A DNA stretch of 64,000 nucleotides, from NCBI GenBank assembly GCA_045637775.1, contig JAZUAC010000042.1, positions 62,001-126,000 on the forward strand, read 5' to 3'. The notes beneath the pieces are model-generated. The model was not told where the DNA came from. It searched no databases and saw only the letters and a list, made by a program, of their open reading frames with translations. The stretch is from UMGS172 sp045637775. Lineage in GTDB: Bacteria; Bacillota; Clostridia; Oscillospirales; Acutalibacteraceae. This document shows positions 42,279-52,800 of the stretch, piece after piece. The stretch's first letter is position 1. Each line of letters starts with the position of its first letter. Both the position numbers and the translations under genes were made by a program.

Positions 42279-42880
42279 TTTTTAGAATATTTGGTATACA
42301 TTTTGAGTTTTCGGTACCCTTTGCCGTGATGCTTGCCTTTTTGCTTGTTACCGATTCAACAGGGTTGATGTCGGCGTCACTTTTGGCGGTGACAATGCAT
42401 GAAATAGGACATCTTGTTGCTATGCGATTGACAAAATGCTTGCCAACCTCGATAAAATGCGGTCTTGGCGGTATTCTTATATCGGGTAATTCGTATTGCA
42501 CCAAAAAGCAAAGCCTTTTAATATCTGCTTCAGGACCTTTGATGAATTTAATTTTGACCGCGGTTATGTTAGGCTTAGGTTGGATTTTAAATAATGCAAC
42601 ATTGTGCGTTTTTTCGGCTGTACAGTTTTTGGTGGGGTCTGTAAATCTTTTACCGATAAGAGGTCTTGACGGTGGGGATATACTGAAGAATATTCTGTTC
42701 TCAACTAATATTCGCAATGTGGGCTTTTGGTGTTCTTTGGTGTCGATAGTCGCGGCTTGCATTGTTTTTGTGCTAGGATTAGCTGTTGCAGTAAAAAATG
42801 TTTCAAATCCATCATTGCTTTTATTGGGAATATACCTTATAATAGAAAACATAATTATACTTGGTTGGCGTGAAAACTAA
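42275..42880 (+). CDS. M50 site-2 metalloprotease, SpoIVFB-like
   Basis: A 201-residue intramembrane zinc protease with several hydrophobic segments. The zinc motif HEIGH is at residues 42-46 and the second metal site at NLLPIRGLDGGD (about 124-135), both SpoIVFB/S2P-type. SpoIVFB in B. subtilis frees sigma-K from its pro-sequence. That enzyme is about 288 residues with a C-terminal CBS domain; this one ends after the membrane part and lacks CBS. ATG 42275 overlaps the M23 stop (ATGA), so translation is probably coupled. Confident for M50; SpoIVFB role inferred. Confidence 0.88.
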   Translation: MIFRIFGIHFEFSVPFAVMLAFLLVTDSTGLMSASLLAVTMHEIGHLVAMRLTKCLPTSIKCGLGGILISGNSYCTKKQSLLISASGPLMNLILTAVMLGLGWILNNATLCVFSAVQFLVGSVNLLPIRGLDGGDILKNILFSTNIRNVGFWCSLVSIVAACIVFVLGLAVAVKNVSNPSLLLLGIYLIIENIIILGWREN

Positions 42881-42906
42881 AAACGCCATTTAACGGATGT
42901 GAAAAA

Positions 42907-44751
42907 ATGACAGAAGAAAAATTGGAACAGTTGTTGCTTTCTGTTCAAAAGCCCGGCAGATATGCAGGCAATGAACAGGGAAGTGTTATCAAGGACAAGT
43001 CAAAGGTAGATGTGCGTTTTGCATTCTGCTTTCCCGATACCTATGAGGTCGGTATGTCCCATTTGGGAATGAAGATTCTTTATTCCCAATTCAATTCAAA
43101 AGATTATATTTGGTGTGAGCGAGTGTTTGCACCATGGGTTGACTTTGAAGAGGTCATGCGTGAAAATGATATGCCTTTGTTTGCACTTGAAAGTCACGAC
43201 CCGTTGTATGATTTTGATATTATCGGCTTTACTTTGCAGTATGAGTTGAGCTACACCAATGTCCTCAATATGTTACAGCTTGGTCGTGTGCCTATGCTTT
43301 CCAAAGACCGACATGATTTGAAAAACCTTGTTGTTGCGGGTGGACCTTGTGTCTGCAATCCCGAGCCTTTGGCCGATTTTGTAGACATTTTCTTCCTCGG
43401 TGAGGGCGAAGAGGTTGACCTTGAGGTTATTGAGCTTTACCGCGAGTGCCGTGAAAAGAATGTTTCAAAGGCGGAGTTTTTGCAAAAAGCCGCACAGATC
43501 GAGGGTGTTTATGTCCCGTCGTTGTATGATGTTGAGTATAATGAGGACAAGACCGTTAAGGCAATTACACCCAAAAACAGTGCACCTAAGACAATAAGAA
43601 AGCGTATTATCAAGAATCTTGATGAAAGCTTTTATCCGGAGACCTTTGTAACTCCGTTTATCGAGATTATTCATGACCGTGCCGTACAGGAGGTATTCCG
43701 CGGATGTATTCGCGGTTGCCGTTTCTGTCAGGCAGGATTTATCTACCGTCCCGTTCGCGAAAAAAGCGCTGAAACCGTAAACAAGCAGGCAAAATGCCTT
43801 TGTGAAAATACAGGATATGAGGAAATTTCGCTTTCTTCGTTGAGCACAAGCGACTATACTCAACTTGAGGATTTGCTTGGTAAGATGCTCGATTGGAGTG
43901 ATGAAAATAAGGTCAGCATTTCACTGCCTTCGCTTCGCATCGATAATTTCTCACCTGAACTGCTTGAAAAGGTTAAAAAGATAAAGAAATCGGGTCTTAC
44001 TTTTGCACCCGAGGCAGGTACTCAAAGACTTCGTGATGTCATCAATAAAAATGTCACCGAGGATGAGATAATGCGAACCTGCTATACCGCATTCAAGGGC
44101 GGTTATACCTCGGTCAAGCTGTATTTTATGCTTGGACTTCCCACCGAAACCGATGAGGATTTGGTTGGCATTACCGCTTTGGGTCAAAAAATAGTCAATA
44201 TGTTCTACGAAATGCCCGACCGACCAAAGGGCAAGTCGGTCAATGTGTCTATCAGTGTTTCAACCTTTGTTCCTAAACCCTTTACTCCGTTCCAATACGA
44301 ACCGCAGGATGATTTGGATGAGGTTGAACGCAAGCAAAAGCTGCTTGTTTCAAGTGTTACAACCAAGAAGATTACCTTGAGCTGGCATGACTCTAAAACA
44401 AGCATTTTGGAGGGCGTTTTTGCCCGTGGCGACCGTCGCCTTTGCTCTGTTATTGCCGAGGCTGTAAAATTGGGCTGTAAGTTTGACGGTTGGGGAGAGA
44501 TGTTTGACTACGATAAGTGGATGCAGGCATTTGAAAACTGTGGTGTTGACCCCAACTTCTACAACCACCGTCAAAGAAGCTTTGAGGAGATTTTGCCTTG
44601 GAGCCATCTTGACTATTGCGTGAGTGAGGAGTTTTTGCAAAAGGAAAACCGCTTGGCACATGAGGCGGCTACTACTCCAAACTGCCGTGAAAAGTGTCAA
44701 AATTGCGGTGCAAACTGCTTTAAGGAGGGTGTCTGCATTGAGAAACGTTAG
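42907..44751 (+). CDS. TIGR03960 family radical SAM protein with B12-binding-like N-terminal domain
   Basis: A 614-residue protein. The N-terminal part (about 30-190) resembles a cobalamin-binding Rossmann domain (FCFPDTYEVGMSHLGMKIL, FDIIGFTLQYELSY, VAGGPCVCNPEPL). The radical SAM core carries FRGCIRGCRFCQAGF near residue 270, the CxxxCxxC iron-sulfur motif. A Cys-rich tail (NCREKCQNCGANCFKEGVC) ends the protein. The function of the family is unknown; it is often fused to or next to DUF2344. It overlaps the DUF2344 gene by 14 bases. Confidence 0.9.
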   Translation: MTEEKLEQLLLSVQKPGRYAGNEQGSVIKDKSKVDVRFAFCFPDTYEVGMSHLGMKILYSQFNSKDYIWCERVFAPWVDFEEVMRENDMPLFALESHDPLYDFDIIGFTLQYELSYTNVLNMLQLGRVPMLSKDRHDLKNLVVAGGPCVCNPEPLADFVDIFFLGEGEEVDLEVIELYRECREKNVSKAEFLQKAAQIEGVYVPSLYDVEYNEDKTVKAITPKNSAPKTIRKRIIKNLDESFYPETFVTPFIEIIHDRAVQEVFRGCIRGCRFCQAGFIYRPVREKSAETVNKQAKCLCENTGYEEISLSSLSTSDYTQLEDLLGKMLDWSDENKVSISLPSLRIDNFSPELLEKVKKIKKSGLTFAPEAGTQRLRDVINKNVTEDEIMRTCYTAFKGGYTSVKLYFMLGLPTETDEDLVGITALGQKIVNMFYEMPDRPKGKSVNVSISVSTFVPKPFTPFQYEPQDDLDEVERKQKLLVSSVTTKKITLSWHDSKTSILEGVFARGDRRLCSVIAEAVKLGCKFDGWGEMFDYDKWMQAFENCGVDPNFYNHRQRSFEEILPWSHLDYCVSEEFLQKENRLAHEAATTPNCREKCQNCGANCFKEGVCIEKR

Positions 44752-45394
44752 AGTTTTTTACGCCAAACGCGGTCGCATGAAGTTTGTTTCTCACCTTGAT
44801 ATGAACCGTTATATGGTTCGTCTTTTCAAGGTAGCTAATGTGCCTGCATGGTACACCGAAGGCTTTAATCAGCACCTTTATCTCACATTTGCACAGCCGT
44901 TGTCACTTGGTATCACAACCGACTATGATGTTATCGATTTGAAAATTATCGACGATGCGTTTACCAACGCTATGGTGCTTAAATCACTGCAGGAAAAGGC
45001 TTGCGAGGGTATTGAGATACTGAATGTTGCCGAGCCTTGGATGAAGACAAGCGAGCTGACCTATGCTTCATATACCTTGGTTTACAAGGATAGCGATGAT
45101 GAACTTTTGATGTCGCTTGAAAAATTGCTTAACGGCAACTGTATCCCTGCTGAAAAGAAGGGTAAGAAGAATAAGATAACCTTGCTTAACCTTGCCGAAA
45201 AAATAAAATCGATTGAGACAAGTAGGGAAGACGGAGTGCTGACCGTTAAGGTTATATTGCCCGCAGGTAATACCGAAACTGTCAATCCTCAACTGTTTTT
45301 GCAGTCGTTTACATCGGCAGGCAATCGTAACCCTGAGGTTGTTATAATCAATCGTGATATGCTGTTTAACGAAAAGATGGAAAGATTTGAATAA
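44738..45394 (+). CDS. DUF2344 (TIGR03936) family protein
   Basis: A 218-residue protein. FYAKRGRMKFVSHLDMNRYM and EGFNQHLYLTFAQPLSLGI are the family signature. In many bacteria this domain is the C-terminal part of the radical SAM protein encoded just upstream; here it is a separate gene. The start is TTG 44738, set by TAAGGAGGG at 44721-44729; the overlap of 14 bases with the upstream gene suggests coupled translation. Function unknown. No terminator is seen before the tRNA promoter. Confidence 0.9.
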   Translation: MRNVRVFYAKRGRMKFVSHLDMNRYMVRLFKVANVPAWYTEGFNQHLYLTFAQPLSLGITTDYDVIDLKIIDDAFTNAMVLKSLQEKACEGIEILNVAEPWMKTSELTYASYTLVYKDSDDELLMSLEKLLNGNCIPAEKKGKKNKITLLNLAEKIKSIETSREDGVLTVKVILPAGNTETVNPQLFLQSFTSAGNRNPEVVIINRDMLFNEKMERFE

Positions 45395-45419
45395 ATTTTC
45401 AAAAATAGCAAGTTTTTGG

Positions 45420-45448
45420 TTGACAAAACGAATTTTTAGTGTTATCAT
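45420..45448 (+). promoter_or_regulatory. Sigma-A promoter of tRNA-Leu copy 1
   Basis: TTGACA (45420-45425) and TATCAT (45443-45448) with a 17-base spacer, about 30 bases before the tRNA. GGGCGCTGAAAAGCGTCC at 45453-45470 forms a small hairpin in the leader. Confidence 0.75.
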
Positions 45449-45477
45449 AATCGGGCGCTGAAAAGCGTCCGATATAT

Positions 45478-45561
45478 GCGAGTGTGCTGGAATTGGCAGA
45501 CAGGCACGTTTGAGGGGCGTGTGTCCACGACGTACGGGTTCAAGTCCCGTCACTCGCACCA
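45478..45561 (+). tRNA. tRNA-Leu (anticodon GAG), copy 1
   Basis: An 84-base tRNA with encoded CCA. The acceptor stem GCGAGTG/CACTCGC, the anticodon stem CACGT/GCGTG around loop TTGAGGG (anticodon GAG, reading CUC/CUU), the long class II variable arm and the T arm ACGGG-TTCAAGT-CCCGT are all seen. A second copy with one difference (TTGG versus CTGG in the D region) lies at 58768-58851 on the other strand. Confidence 0.97.
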
Positions 45562-45604
45562 ATAAAACAGACATACCTTTATGGTGTGTCTGTTTTATTT
45601 TTTT
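45562..45604 (+). terminator. Intrinsic terminator of tRNA-Leu copy 1
   Basis: ATAAAACAGACATACC pairs with GGTGTGTCTGTTTTAT around TTTAT, followed by seven or more T. Directly adjoins the CCA end. The rest of the gap to 45897 holds a small palindrome ATACGCTTTGCGTAT (45610-45624), a possible 26-residue ORF and a promoter. Confidence 0.92.
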
Positions 45605-45734
45605 TATGATATACGCTTTGCGTATGAATGAAACGGATATTATATAATATTTTTGGAGTGAATATATCATTAAAAATTTCTTTTTTTATGATATTATATA
45701 GACAAATTATCAGTCTCAAAAGGGCGGAATTGCT

Positions 45735-45815
45735 ATGAAACAACACAATCTATACGTATTGTTTCTCGAACGCCCCAAAAATATGGATATAGATGTTAAA
45801 GTTGTTTTATTATAA
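45735..45815 (+). CDS. Possible 26-residue peptide ORF
   Basis: ATG 45735 with GGGCGGA about 6-12 bases upstream opens a 26-codon frame (MKQHNLYVLFLERPKNMDID at the start) in the intergenic space between the tRNA and the dockerin gene. There is no recognisable family, and a chance frame of this length is common. Listed because of the Shine-Dalgarno-like sequence. Confidence 0.2.
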   Translation: MKQHNLYVLFLERPKNMDIDVKVVLL

Positions 45816-45833
45816 TGCTTCTGAAAAAAATAC

Positions 45834-45862
45834 TTGTTTTAATCGTTTAACTGTTGTATTAT
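45834..45862 (+). promoter_or_regulatory. Possible sigma-A promoter for the dockerin protein gene
   Basis: TTGTTT (45834-45839) and TATTAT (45857-45862) with a 17-base spacer, about 36 bases before the start codon. Confidence 0.4.
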
Positions 45863-45897
45863 AAAATAGAATAGGTGTATAGTATTTAGGAAAGGTA

Positions 45898-46788
45898 GTG
45901 TTTTGGTTGAGATTTAAGTTTTTTGTTTCAATTATTCTTGCACTCATATTTATATTTACTATGTCTTTTGGGGTGTCTGCGACGGCTGTGGGTGAATCGG
46001 TTGAAGGCCCTACAGTTATTCAGGGTGATTTTAACGAATCGGGAAGTGTTACCGCAAGTGATGCGGTTTACTTGCTTTACTATACACTTTTTGGTGGTGT
46101 GGAGTACTCTCTGAACTCTTTTGCCGATGTGAATGGTGACGGATATATTGATTCTGATGATGCGTCATACCTTTTGTATAATGCGTTGTACGGCGATGAA
46201 GAATATCCGCTTTATAAAGTAGGCGAATCGGACGGTTATACCGTCACATTTGCGGATTATAACGGTCGTATATTAAAAACCGAATCGGTTGAGTATGGCA
46301 AGTCGGCAACTGCACCGAGTTCCCCTTGCCGAAAAGGATACAACTTTATTGGTTGGGACTGTGCCTTCAATGAGGTTTTAGGTGATACTACCTCAACCGC
46401 ACTGTACGAAACCGCAAATAATCAGGTTTATATTGACTATGTTGATAACGGCAACGGAACCGTAACGGCGGTATTTTCAATCAACGGAAATGTTGATATT
46501 GCCGTACTTGAGCTACAACTGGAATTCGAGCTTAACAATGCTACATATTCGAATTATTGCATTCTTTCCAACGGTTTAGCTGACGCCAACTGTGTCGACA
46601 ATGTGTTCTATTTCTCTCTTATGTCGATTGATGATATTACAGAACCTTGTGAACTATTTAGTATCACCTTTGACAACATATCGGAAAATGTAAGTGTTGT
46701 TTTTGATGTGATTGATAGCGTTGTTTCAAATTCAACATTTACCGATATAACCGAAGCCAATGTTGTCGGAACAGTGTATAACAGATGA
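45898..46788 (+). CDS. Secreted dockerin-containing protein with InlB-like repeat and cohesin-like domain
   Basis: A 296-residue secreted protein. Signal peptide 1-30 (cleavage near VSATA). Residues 42-100 are a type I dockerin with two calcium-loop repeats, DFNESGSVTASDA and DVNGDGYIDSDDA, each followed by YLLY. Residues about 114-172 resemble an InlB B-repeat (VTFADYNGRILKT, then GYNFIGWD). The rest (175-296) looks like a cohesin-like beta-sandwich by pattern only. A dockerin at the N-terminus is unusual. The start is GTG 45898 (AGGAAAGG just upstream); TTG 45907 is possible. The giant surface protein follows after 46 bases, probably in one operon. Confidence 0.78.
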   Translation: MFWLRFKFFVSIILALIFIFTMSFGVSATAVGESVEGPTVIQGDFNESGSVTASDAVYLLYYTLFGGVEYSLNSFADVNGDGYIDSDDASYLLYNALYGDEEYPLYKVGESDGYTVTFADYNGRILKTESVEYGKSATAPSSPCRKGYNFIGWDCAFNEVLGDTTSTALYETANNQVYIDYVDNGNGTVTAVFSINGNVDIAVLELQLEFELNNATYSNYCILSNGLADANCVDNVFYFSLMSIDDITEPCELFSITFDNISENVSVVFDVIDSVVSNSTFTDITEANVVGTVYNR

Positions 46789-46834
46789 TTTCAGTTTTAT
46801 AAATATAATGGTTATAGGTGAGAGGGGATAAACT

Positions 46835-49800
46835 ATGAAAAAGAAAGCTATTTTAAGAATCATTTCTTCCTGTTTATCAATAATGATGTTGTTCACAATG
46901 TTGCCGCTGAATGCTATTGCACTTGACAACGGCAGTATTGCAGTGCCTAACGGTAATACCGATTTAACACCTGAACCTACCGTTATCGGTGATTTGGGTG
47001 AGTCTGAAAAAGAAACCTTGGAATATGATGTTTGGGACGGTACCGTTGCAACCGGTTTGGTGGGTAAAGGTAATGAGGATGATCCGTACTTGATATCCAA
47101 CGGTGCCGAGCTCATGTATATTGCGTACTCGGTAAACAGTGAGAACGGATATCGGGATTTTGAAGATAAATACTTCGAATTGGCAAACAACATCGATATG
47201 GATATGTTTGGCTCAAACAGTGATAAAACTTGGATCCCTATCGGTGTATTCCATATGTTCAAAGGTCATTTTGACGGTAACGGTCACGAAATAATCAATC
47301 TTAATATTCAGTTTAATGGTGAGTATAAGGGCAGTTATACTGCGTATATTGGTTTCTTTGGATTTATTTATGGCGGCAGTGTTAAAAATCTTGGTATAAG
47401 GAATTATAAGATCGATCAAAATTATGACCGTGATACCGAAATAGGTGCTATTGCGGCAAGAATCGGCGGTGAGGCATTTGTTGAAAACTGCTATGCTGTC
47501 GGTGAAATCGGCGCAACCTTTAAAGACTCGAACCCTGTGACTCGCGGTAGTGGTACAACTCATAAATATACATCAGTGCCGGACACTTTGAGCAACAAGA
47601 ACAATGCTCCTAGCGATAATCCTCCTGTCCGCGGTGAGGGTGTTATAATCGACCTTACAAACGCATCCTCGGTTGTCAATAAGACCATGACAATCGGCGG
47701 TGATGTCAGTGCAGTCAGAATCATTGGCAGACCCGGTATTACATACACAGGATTCAATATTGTTGTTTCAAGTCATGAGTATTTTTCACTTTTGATTGAG
47801 CTTGATAATGCTATAATTAAAGGAAATTCGGCAAACGGAACTATTTATTGCGATAATGGACGCGATATATTTATTTCGTCAATAGGCGGTACAAGCAAAA
47901 TTATTGCGGCCGACGGAGCTTCGGCTGTTAATGTAAAGAATTCTGATGTGACTATATTGGGCACGGCTGATTTGGAAATTATAGGCGGTCGAGGATTGGA
48001 TGGCACTGCGCTTGGACAAAGTGGTAAAAGTGGTAATTCAGCAATTATATGTCAGCAGATGAATATTGACATAGATGGATCCTTTACTGCCCAAGGTGGT
48101 AATGGCGGTAACGGTGCACAGGGTCTTCAGGGTGAGACCGGTAGGACTAACTATACTTTTTATTGGGTTGAAGATGTCCATAGTTTTTTTGGACACATTC
48201 AAACTATCCACCGATATAATCAAGCATTTAAAGGTGGTATCGGTGAAATCGGTGGTAACGGCGGAATCGGCGGTTTGCCCATCAGTTGTACGGATATGTC
48301 AGCTAAAAATGGTACAATAAAATTAGTTTTTGGTGACGGCGGTAATGGCGGTAAGGGCGGTACAGGCGGTACAGGCGGCGCAGGTGCAAATTACTCCGGA
48401 GAAAAAACAGGCTTTTCTTTTCTTAAATGTTACGATCCGGGTCAAGGCGGTGATGCTGGTGATGGTGGTGTCGGCGGATACGGCGGCGTTTCGGTAACTG
48501 CGCAGTATATCATTGATTATGATAACATTACAGTAGTCGGTGGTAAAAACGGTAGCGGTGGTGCACCCGGTGATGCAGGTACTCCCGGAAAGGGCGGTTT
48601 AGGCGGTAAAACCACCGGACCTGCGAATGAACACAGTGCCGATGATGCATCGCCCGGCGGTCCCGGTAATGTTGGTGTTTATGGTACTGTTCCTACCGTT
48701 CCCTTAAGAAGTATTACATACACTCAAGATTTGTCAAAAATTGTAGATGCAAACCTTACAAGAGCTTCACTTAAGGTTGGCGGTCTTGTTTGTGCTATTC
48801 AGAACGGTTATTGGGAAGACGAAGTTGCTTCATACGTCAAAAACAGTGCTTCCGTTGTAAACGATTTGTCTGCGGACGGTGCTATTAACCTTAAATACAA
48901 CTATAATACTGTTCGTTTGGGTCAGTTTGCCCAAAGTAATAGCGGCGAAGTTATCAACAGTATTGTTACATATTACGATAACGGAGTTTTAAAGAGATAC
49001 GATAACTCAACATGGTTCTCGCATGAAAACCACGGTTACGATTTCTCAAAATATCCGATAGGATTATTAAACGACTCTACCGATGAAATAGGCTTGGTAT
49101 ATAATAATGACGGTATTTCGACCGAGAACACATATATGCAAAGCTGTGCTGTTATCGATTATATCGGCGAAACCGAAGATGTAGTTATTCCGAATTATGT
49201 TTTCGGCGGTAGATTTATCAACTCAGTCACCGCTATCAGAGGTCGTGAATATACTTCCGAAAAAGACCCCAAATTAAAGCATTACGGTGCATTTGAAGGT
49301 AGTGAATATGCCGAAAAAATTACGGTTGGTGCAAATGTTGAGAAGATAGGCGACTATGCTTTTGCCGAATGTAAAGACCTCGAAACTGTTGTTTTAGGTG
49401 ATAAGGTTTCTTTAATAGGCTGCAAATTGTTCTATAATTGTAACGATCTTGAAAGTATTACAATCGGTGCATCGTTGACCAAGATTCCTGAACTTGAAAA
49501 TGGAGAAACTCTCTTTGGTATAGATAAGTCTAACTCTAATTTAAGAGAGTATATTGTTTCTGACGGTAATGCAAAATTCAGTTCGGAAAACGGTATTCTT
49601 TATGAGAATTTTAAGGTTTTGGACGATAACTTAAAGGTTGCCGTTATTGATGTGCCCAGGCGTGCTGAATTCACCAATTCTACATATTCACCCTCAAGCT
49701 ATATCGTCAGAATTTATCCTTATGCGTTCTCGTTTAACACAAATCTCGAAAAGGTTCATTTGGATTATATAAGAGAGGTTGGAACCGGAGCGTTCTCATA

Positions 49801-52800
49801 CTGCAGCGCACTCAAAGAGGTTGTATTCGGTGAGCTTACCGAAACCGACGAAACTATAACGATACTTGATGTTGAATATCCGAAAGCAACCGAAAAATAC
49901 TCAACCTTTGTCGGTACAAGTGCTTTTGAAAACTGTAGTAACTTGCAAAAGGTTAACCTCGATTCAAGTGCACTTACCAAGATAGGATCAAAAGCATTTT
50001 ATAACTGTGCTACGGCTGAAAATGCTCAACCTATGTCTATTTCATTGGGCAAATACATCAGCATGCTGAGTGCTACCGAAGATGAACTGAAAAACAATGT
50101 TCAGTATACAACCGAGGAACTGTTGTCAAGGAGCTTTGCGAGTGCGTTTAAAGAAGCAAAGGTTCGTGAGTTTGTTGTTCATGAAAATAATGCAACTTTC
50201 AAGTCGATAAACGGTGTTTTGTTCTACCGTTCGGATGAAAAAGTAGAGGGTAGTGACAAAAAGGTGCTTTGGCTTGCGGCTTATCCGAGAAACGCTGTAG
50301 CCGAAAATTATTCATTGATAAACGAGACTGATAACAAATATGTTGTTATATATGTTTCGCCCGAGGCGTTCAGCGGTGCAGTGAATTTGAAGACTCTCAC
50401 GGTCGGTAACGGTGTTACTCAGATTGGACGCGAGGCATTTACCAACCTAACATCGTTGCACACATTGAACATCGGAAAAGATGTAATTGTTCTTGGCGGT
50501 GATAATACCGTAGAAAACCTTTTTGATGGTTGCGGCGCTTTACAGAAAATATGTGTTGACGCAGAAAACACTAAATTTTCCGATGTTGACGGTGTATTGT
50601 TCGATAAGACTCAGGAAATGCTTATCAAATATCCCGAAGCTAAACCGGGTAGGGAATATACAACTCCGTATTCGGTAACTGTAATAAACGATAAAGCTTT
50701 TATGGGAAACAATTTGCTCAGTCAGATTACTATATCAAATAAAATTGAGAGTGTCGGCGATTATGCTTTCTATAATTGTCCAAACCTTTCATTTATCTAT
50801 TTTGAAAAAGGCGATGCTCCGTTTGATACTGCTAAAGAGATTAAATCAAGCAATGCATTCTATACCACAAACTCAAGAGTTGTTGTTGCCTTTGGTGATT
50901 CTGTTGAAAATGAAAAGTGGAAGCTATTAAGCACTGATGAAGCTAACGAAACCTATTATTCAGAGATTGCTACTACTGACGGTAAACATCCTAGAATGTT
51001 CAGGGTTTCGGAATATACCGCACGCCCAACCAATGTTGGTAATAACGGATATTATGCAGTTGTGGTGCTTGATAAAAACGGCGACCGTCTGAACAATATC
51101 AATGTCGCTATTGGTGAGGAACAAAGAATCAATACCATTAACGGTATTTCGATGTTCTATAATTTACCGTTCGATCAGTCGTACTTCTTAAAGGTGTTTG
51201 ATAACCAGGGCGAATATTTCCCGTTTGAAAATGCAGAGTTTTACCTTGATAAGGAAACCTGCATCACATACATCACGTTGAGCAAAGTGCCGACCGTTTC
51301 GGGTGTTAATGTTGATTATAATGTTGACGCAGCAGATAAGATCAAAGAGATTTTGACCGATGAGGCTGAAGCACTGATAGTCGGTGACGGACATAAGGTT
51401 GTCGATATCAACAGTGAAACCGCAAAAATAAACACCTGCTTTACAAATAGCTTTAATGTTCGTGTTAACTGCGGTATGGATTTGGGTGTTACAATCAAAG
51501 GTTTCCATGTTATTCAGAACGGCAAGACAGTTAAGGCTGTTGAGGACGCAAATATTCTTGCATCAATGGTTACATATAAATCGGACGGCGGCAAGCGTTT
51601 TGCTGAGGTTTACTTTAATCTCGAGACCAAGAACCTTGAATTGGAACAGGATGTATATATTGTTGTTGATTTCTCGGATGAAAGTACTGTAAAGACTAAG
51701 CTTAATATCCATATTTTTGAACTCAATTTCTATAATGTTGATTTGTTGTGGTTCAAAAACGGATTGAACCTTGAGATTTCTGATGAGTTGAGAAATGTTC
51801 TCAAAGGTTTTGGACAGGAGCTTACCATTGTTCCTAAGCCTGACGGACCGATTGAAATTGGTGTTAAAGTTGAACCCGATTCATTTAAAGTGGCTCTTAG
51901 CTACGGTGATGAAATAGGCAAAAAGGACGAGGAAGAAAAGAAAAAGACTCTTTCTGACCAATGGGCAGAGTTCCGCGATGCGTTCAAATATAATAAAAAG
52001 AACCCGGTTAGAGCTTCCGAAAAGCTGAACGAGGGTAAACCTCAATTCAGCATAGAAGGATTTGTTGATTTCAAGTATAAGGGCTTGGATGAAAACGGAA
52101 TCAAGGATTATCAGGTTGATGCAGGTATTTCGGGCTCTATCAGCTTTGAATACAACTTTGGAACAACCGTAACCTTTGTTGTCGTACCTGTTCGAATTGA
52201 ATGCAAGGCTGCGGCAGGCGGTGAGTTGTCTTACACCCTTACCTTTGATCGCGAGGCTGAACAGTTTATTTCGGATAATTGGGCTTTTGAACTCAAGGGT
52301 GAACTGAATGTCAGTGCAGGTGTTGGCTGCAAACTTGTTTCGATTGGCGTTTACGGCAGTGCCGAAATGGTATTTGCATTGAATATCTTGCCGGAGTTCA
52401 ATATTGAAAAATGGACTTTGACGGGAGATGTTGGAGCCTATTTCAAATACAACGGACTGTTCATTAAGTATAAAGCAACATGGTCGTTGTTAAAGGGTCT
52501 CGGAATTGATGCTACCTGGGTCATTTACGAGAACGGCGATTGGTGGTTTGAGTCAAACGGACAGGTTGCTGCCGTTTCCGAGGTGTCGTTGGCATCTGCA
52601 ATGTTCGATGAATCAGCTTATGAAATTGCTCCAAGTGCATTTGACCCGGAGGTTATGACATTCTCCTTGAGAGGCATTGAGGAAGAAGAGGAAAATGCCT
52701 ATTCGGGCATTGATCCCAAAATGATTCGGGTTGGCGACCTTGTTTATATCGTATACCAGGATGATTTGAATGGATATAGCGATAAATACGATGAGTATAA

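Larger units (their letters stand above)
45478..45604. repeat. Inverted repeat, left copy (tRNA-Leu plus terminator)
   Basis: About 126 bases covering the tRNA and its terminator recur in reverse orientation at 58725-58851 with two mismatches that I can count: one in the D region and one in the terminator stem (C versus T). The upstream promoters are not similar. The two copies bound a 13.2 kb segment. Confidence 0.9.

Noticed and set aside
42091..42852. A 253-codon minus-strand frame opposite the M50 protease gene
   Set aside because: Overlaps two well-supported plus-strand genes and has no motif.
45068..45670. Minus-strand frame running through tRNA-Leu copy 1
   Set aside because: Contains the tRNA complement (a common false protein containing VTGLEPVRRGHTPLKRA) and overlaps the DUF2344 gene.
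48085..48665. Regular GGCGGT-type repeats that might look like a CRISPR or minisatellite
   Set aside because: The units are irregular in length, lie inside an open frame and encode a glycine-rich protein block.
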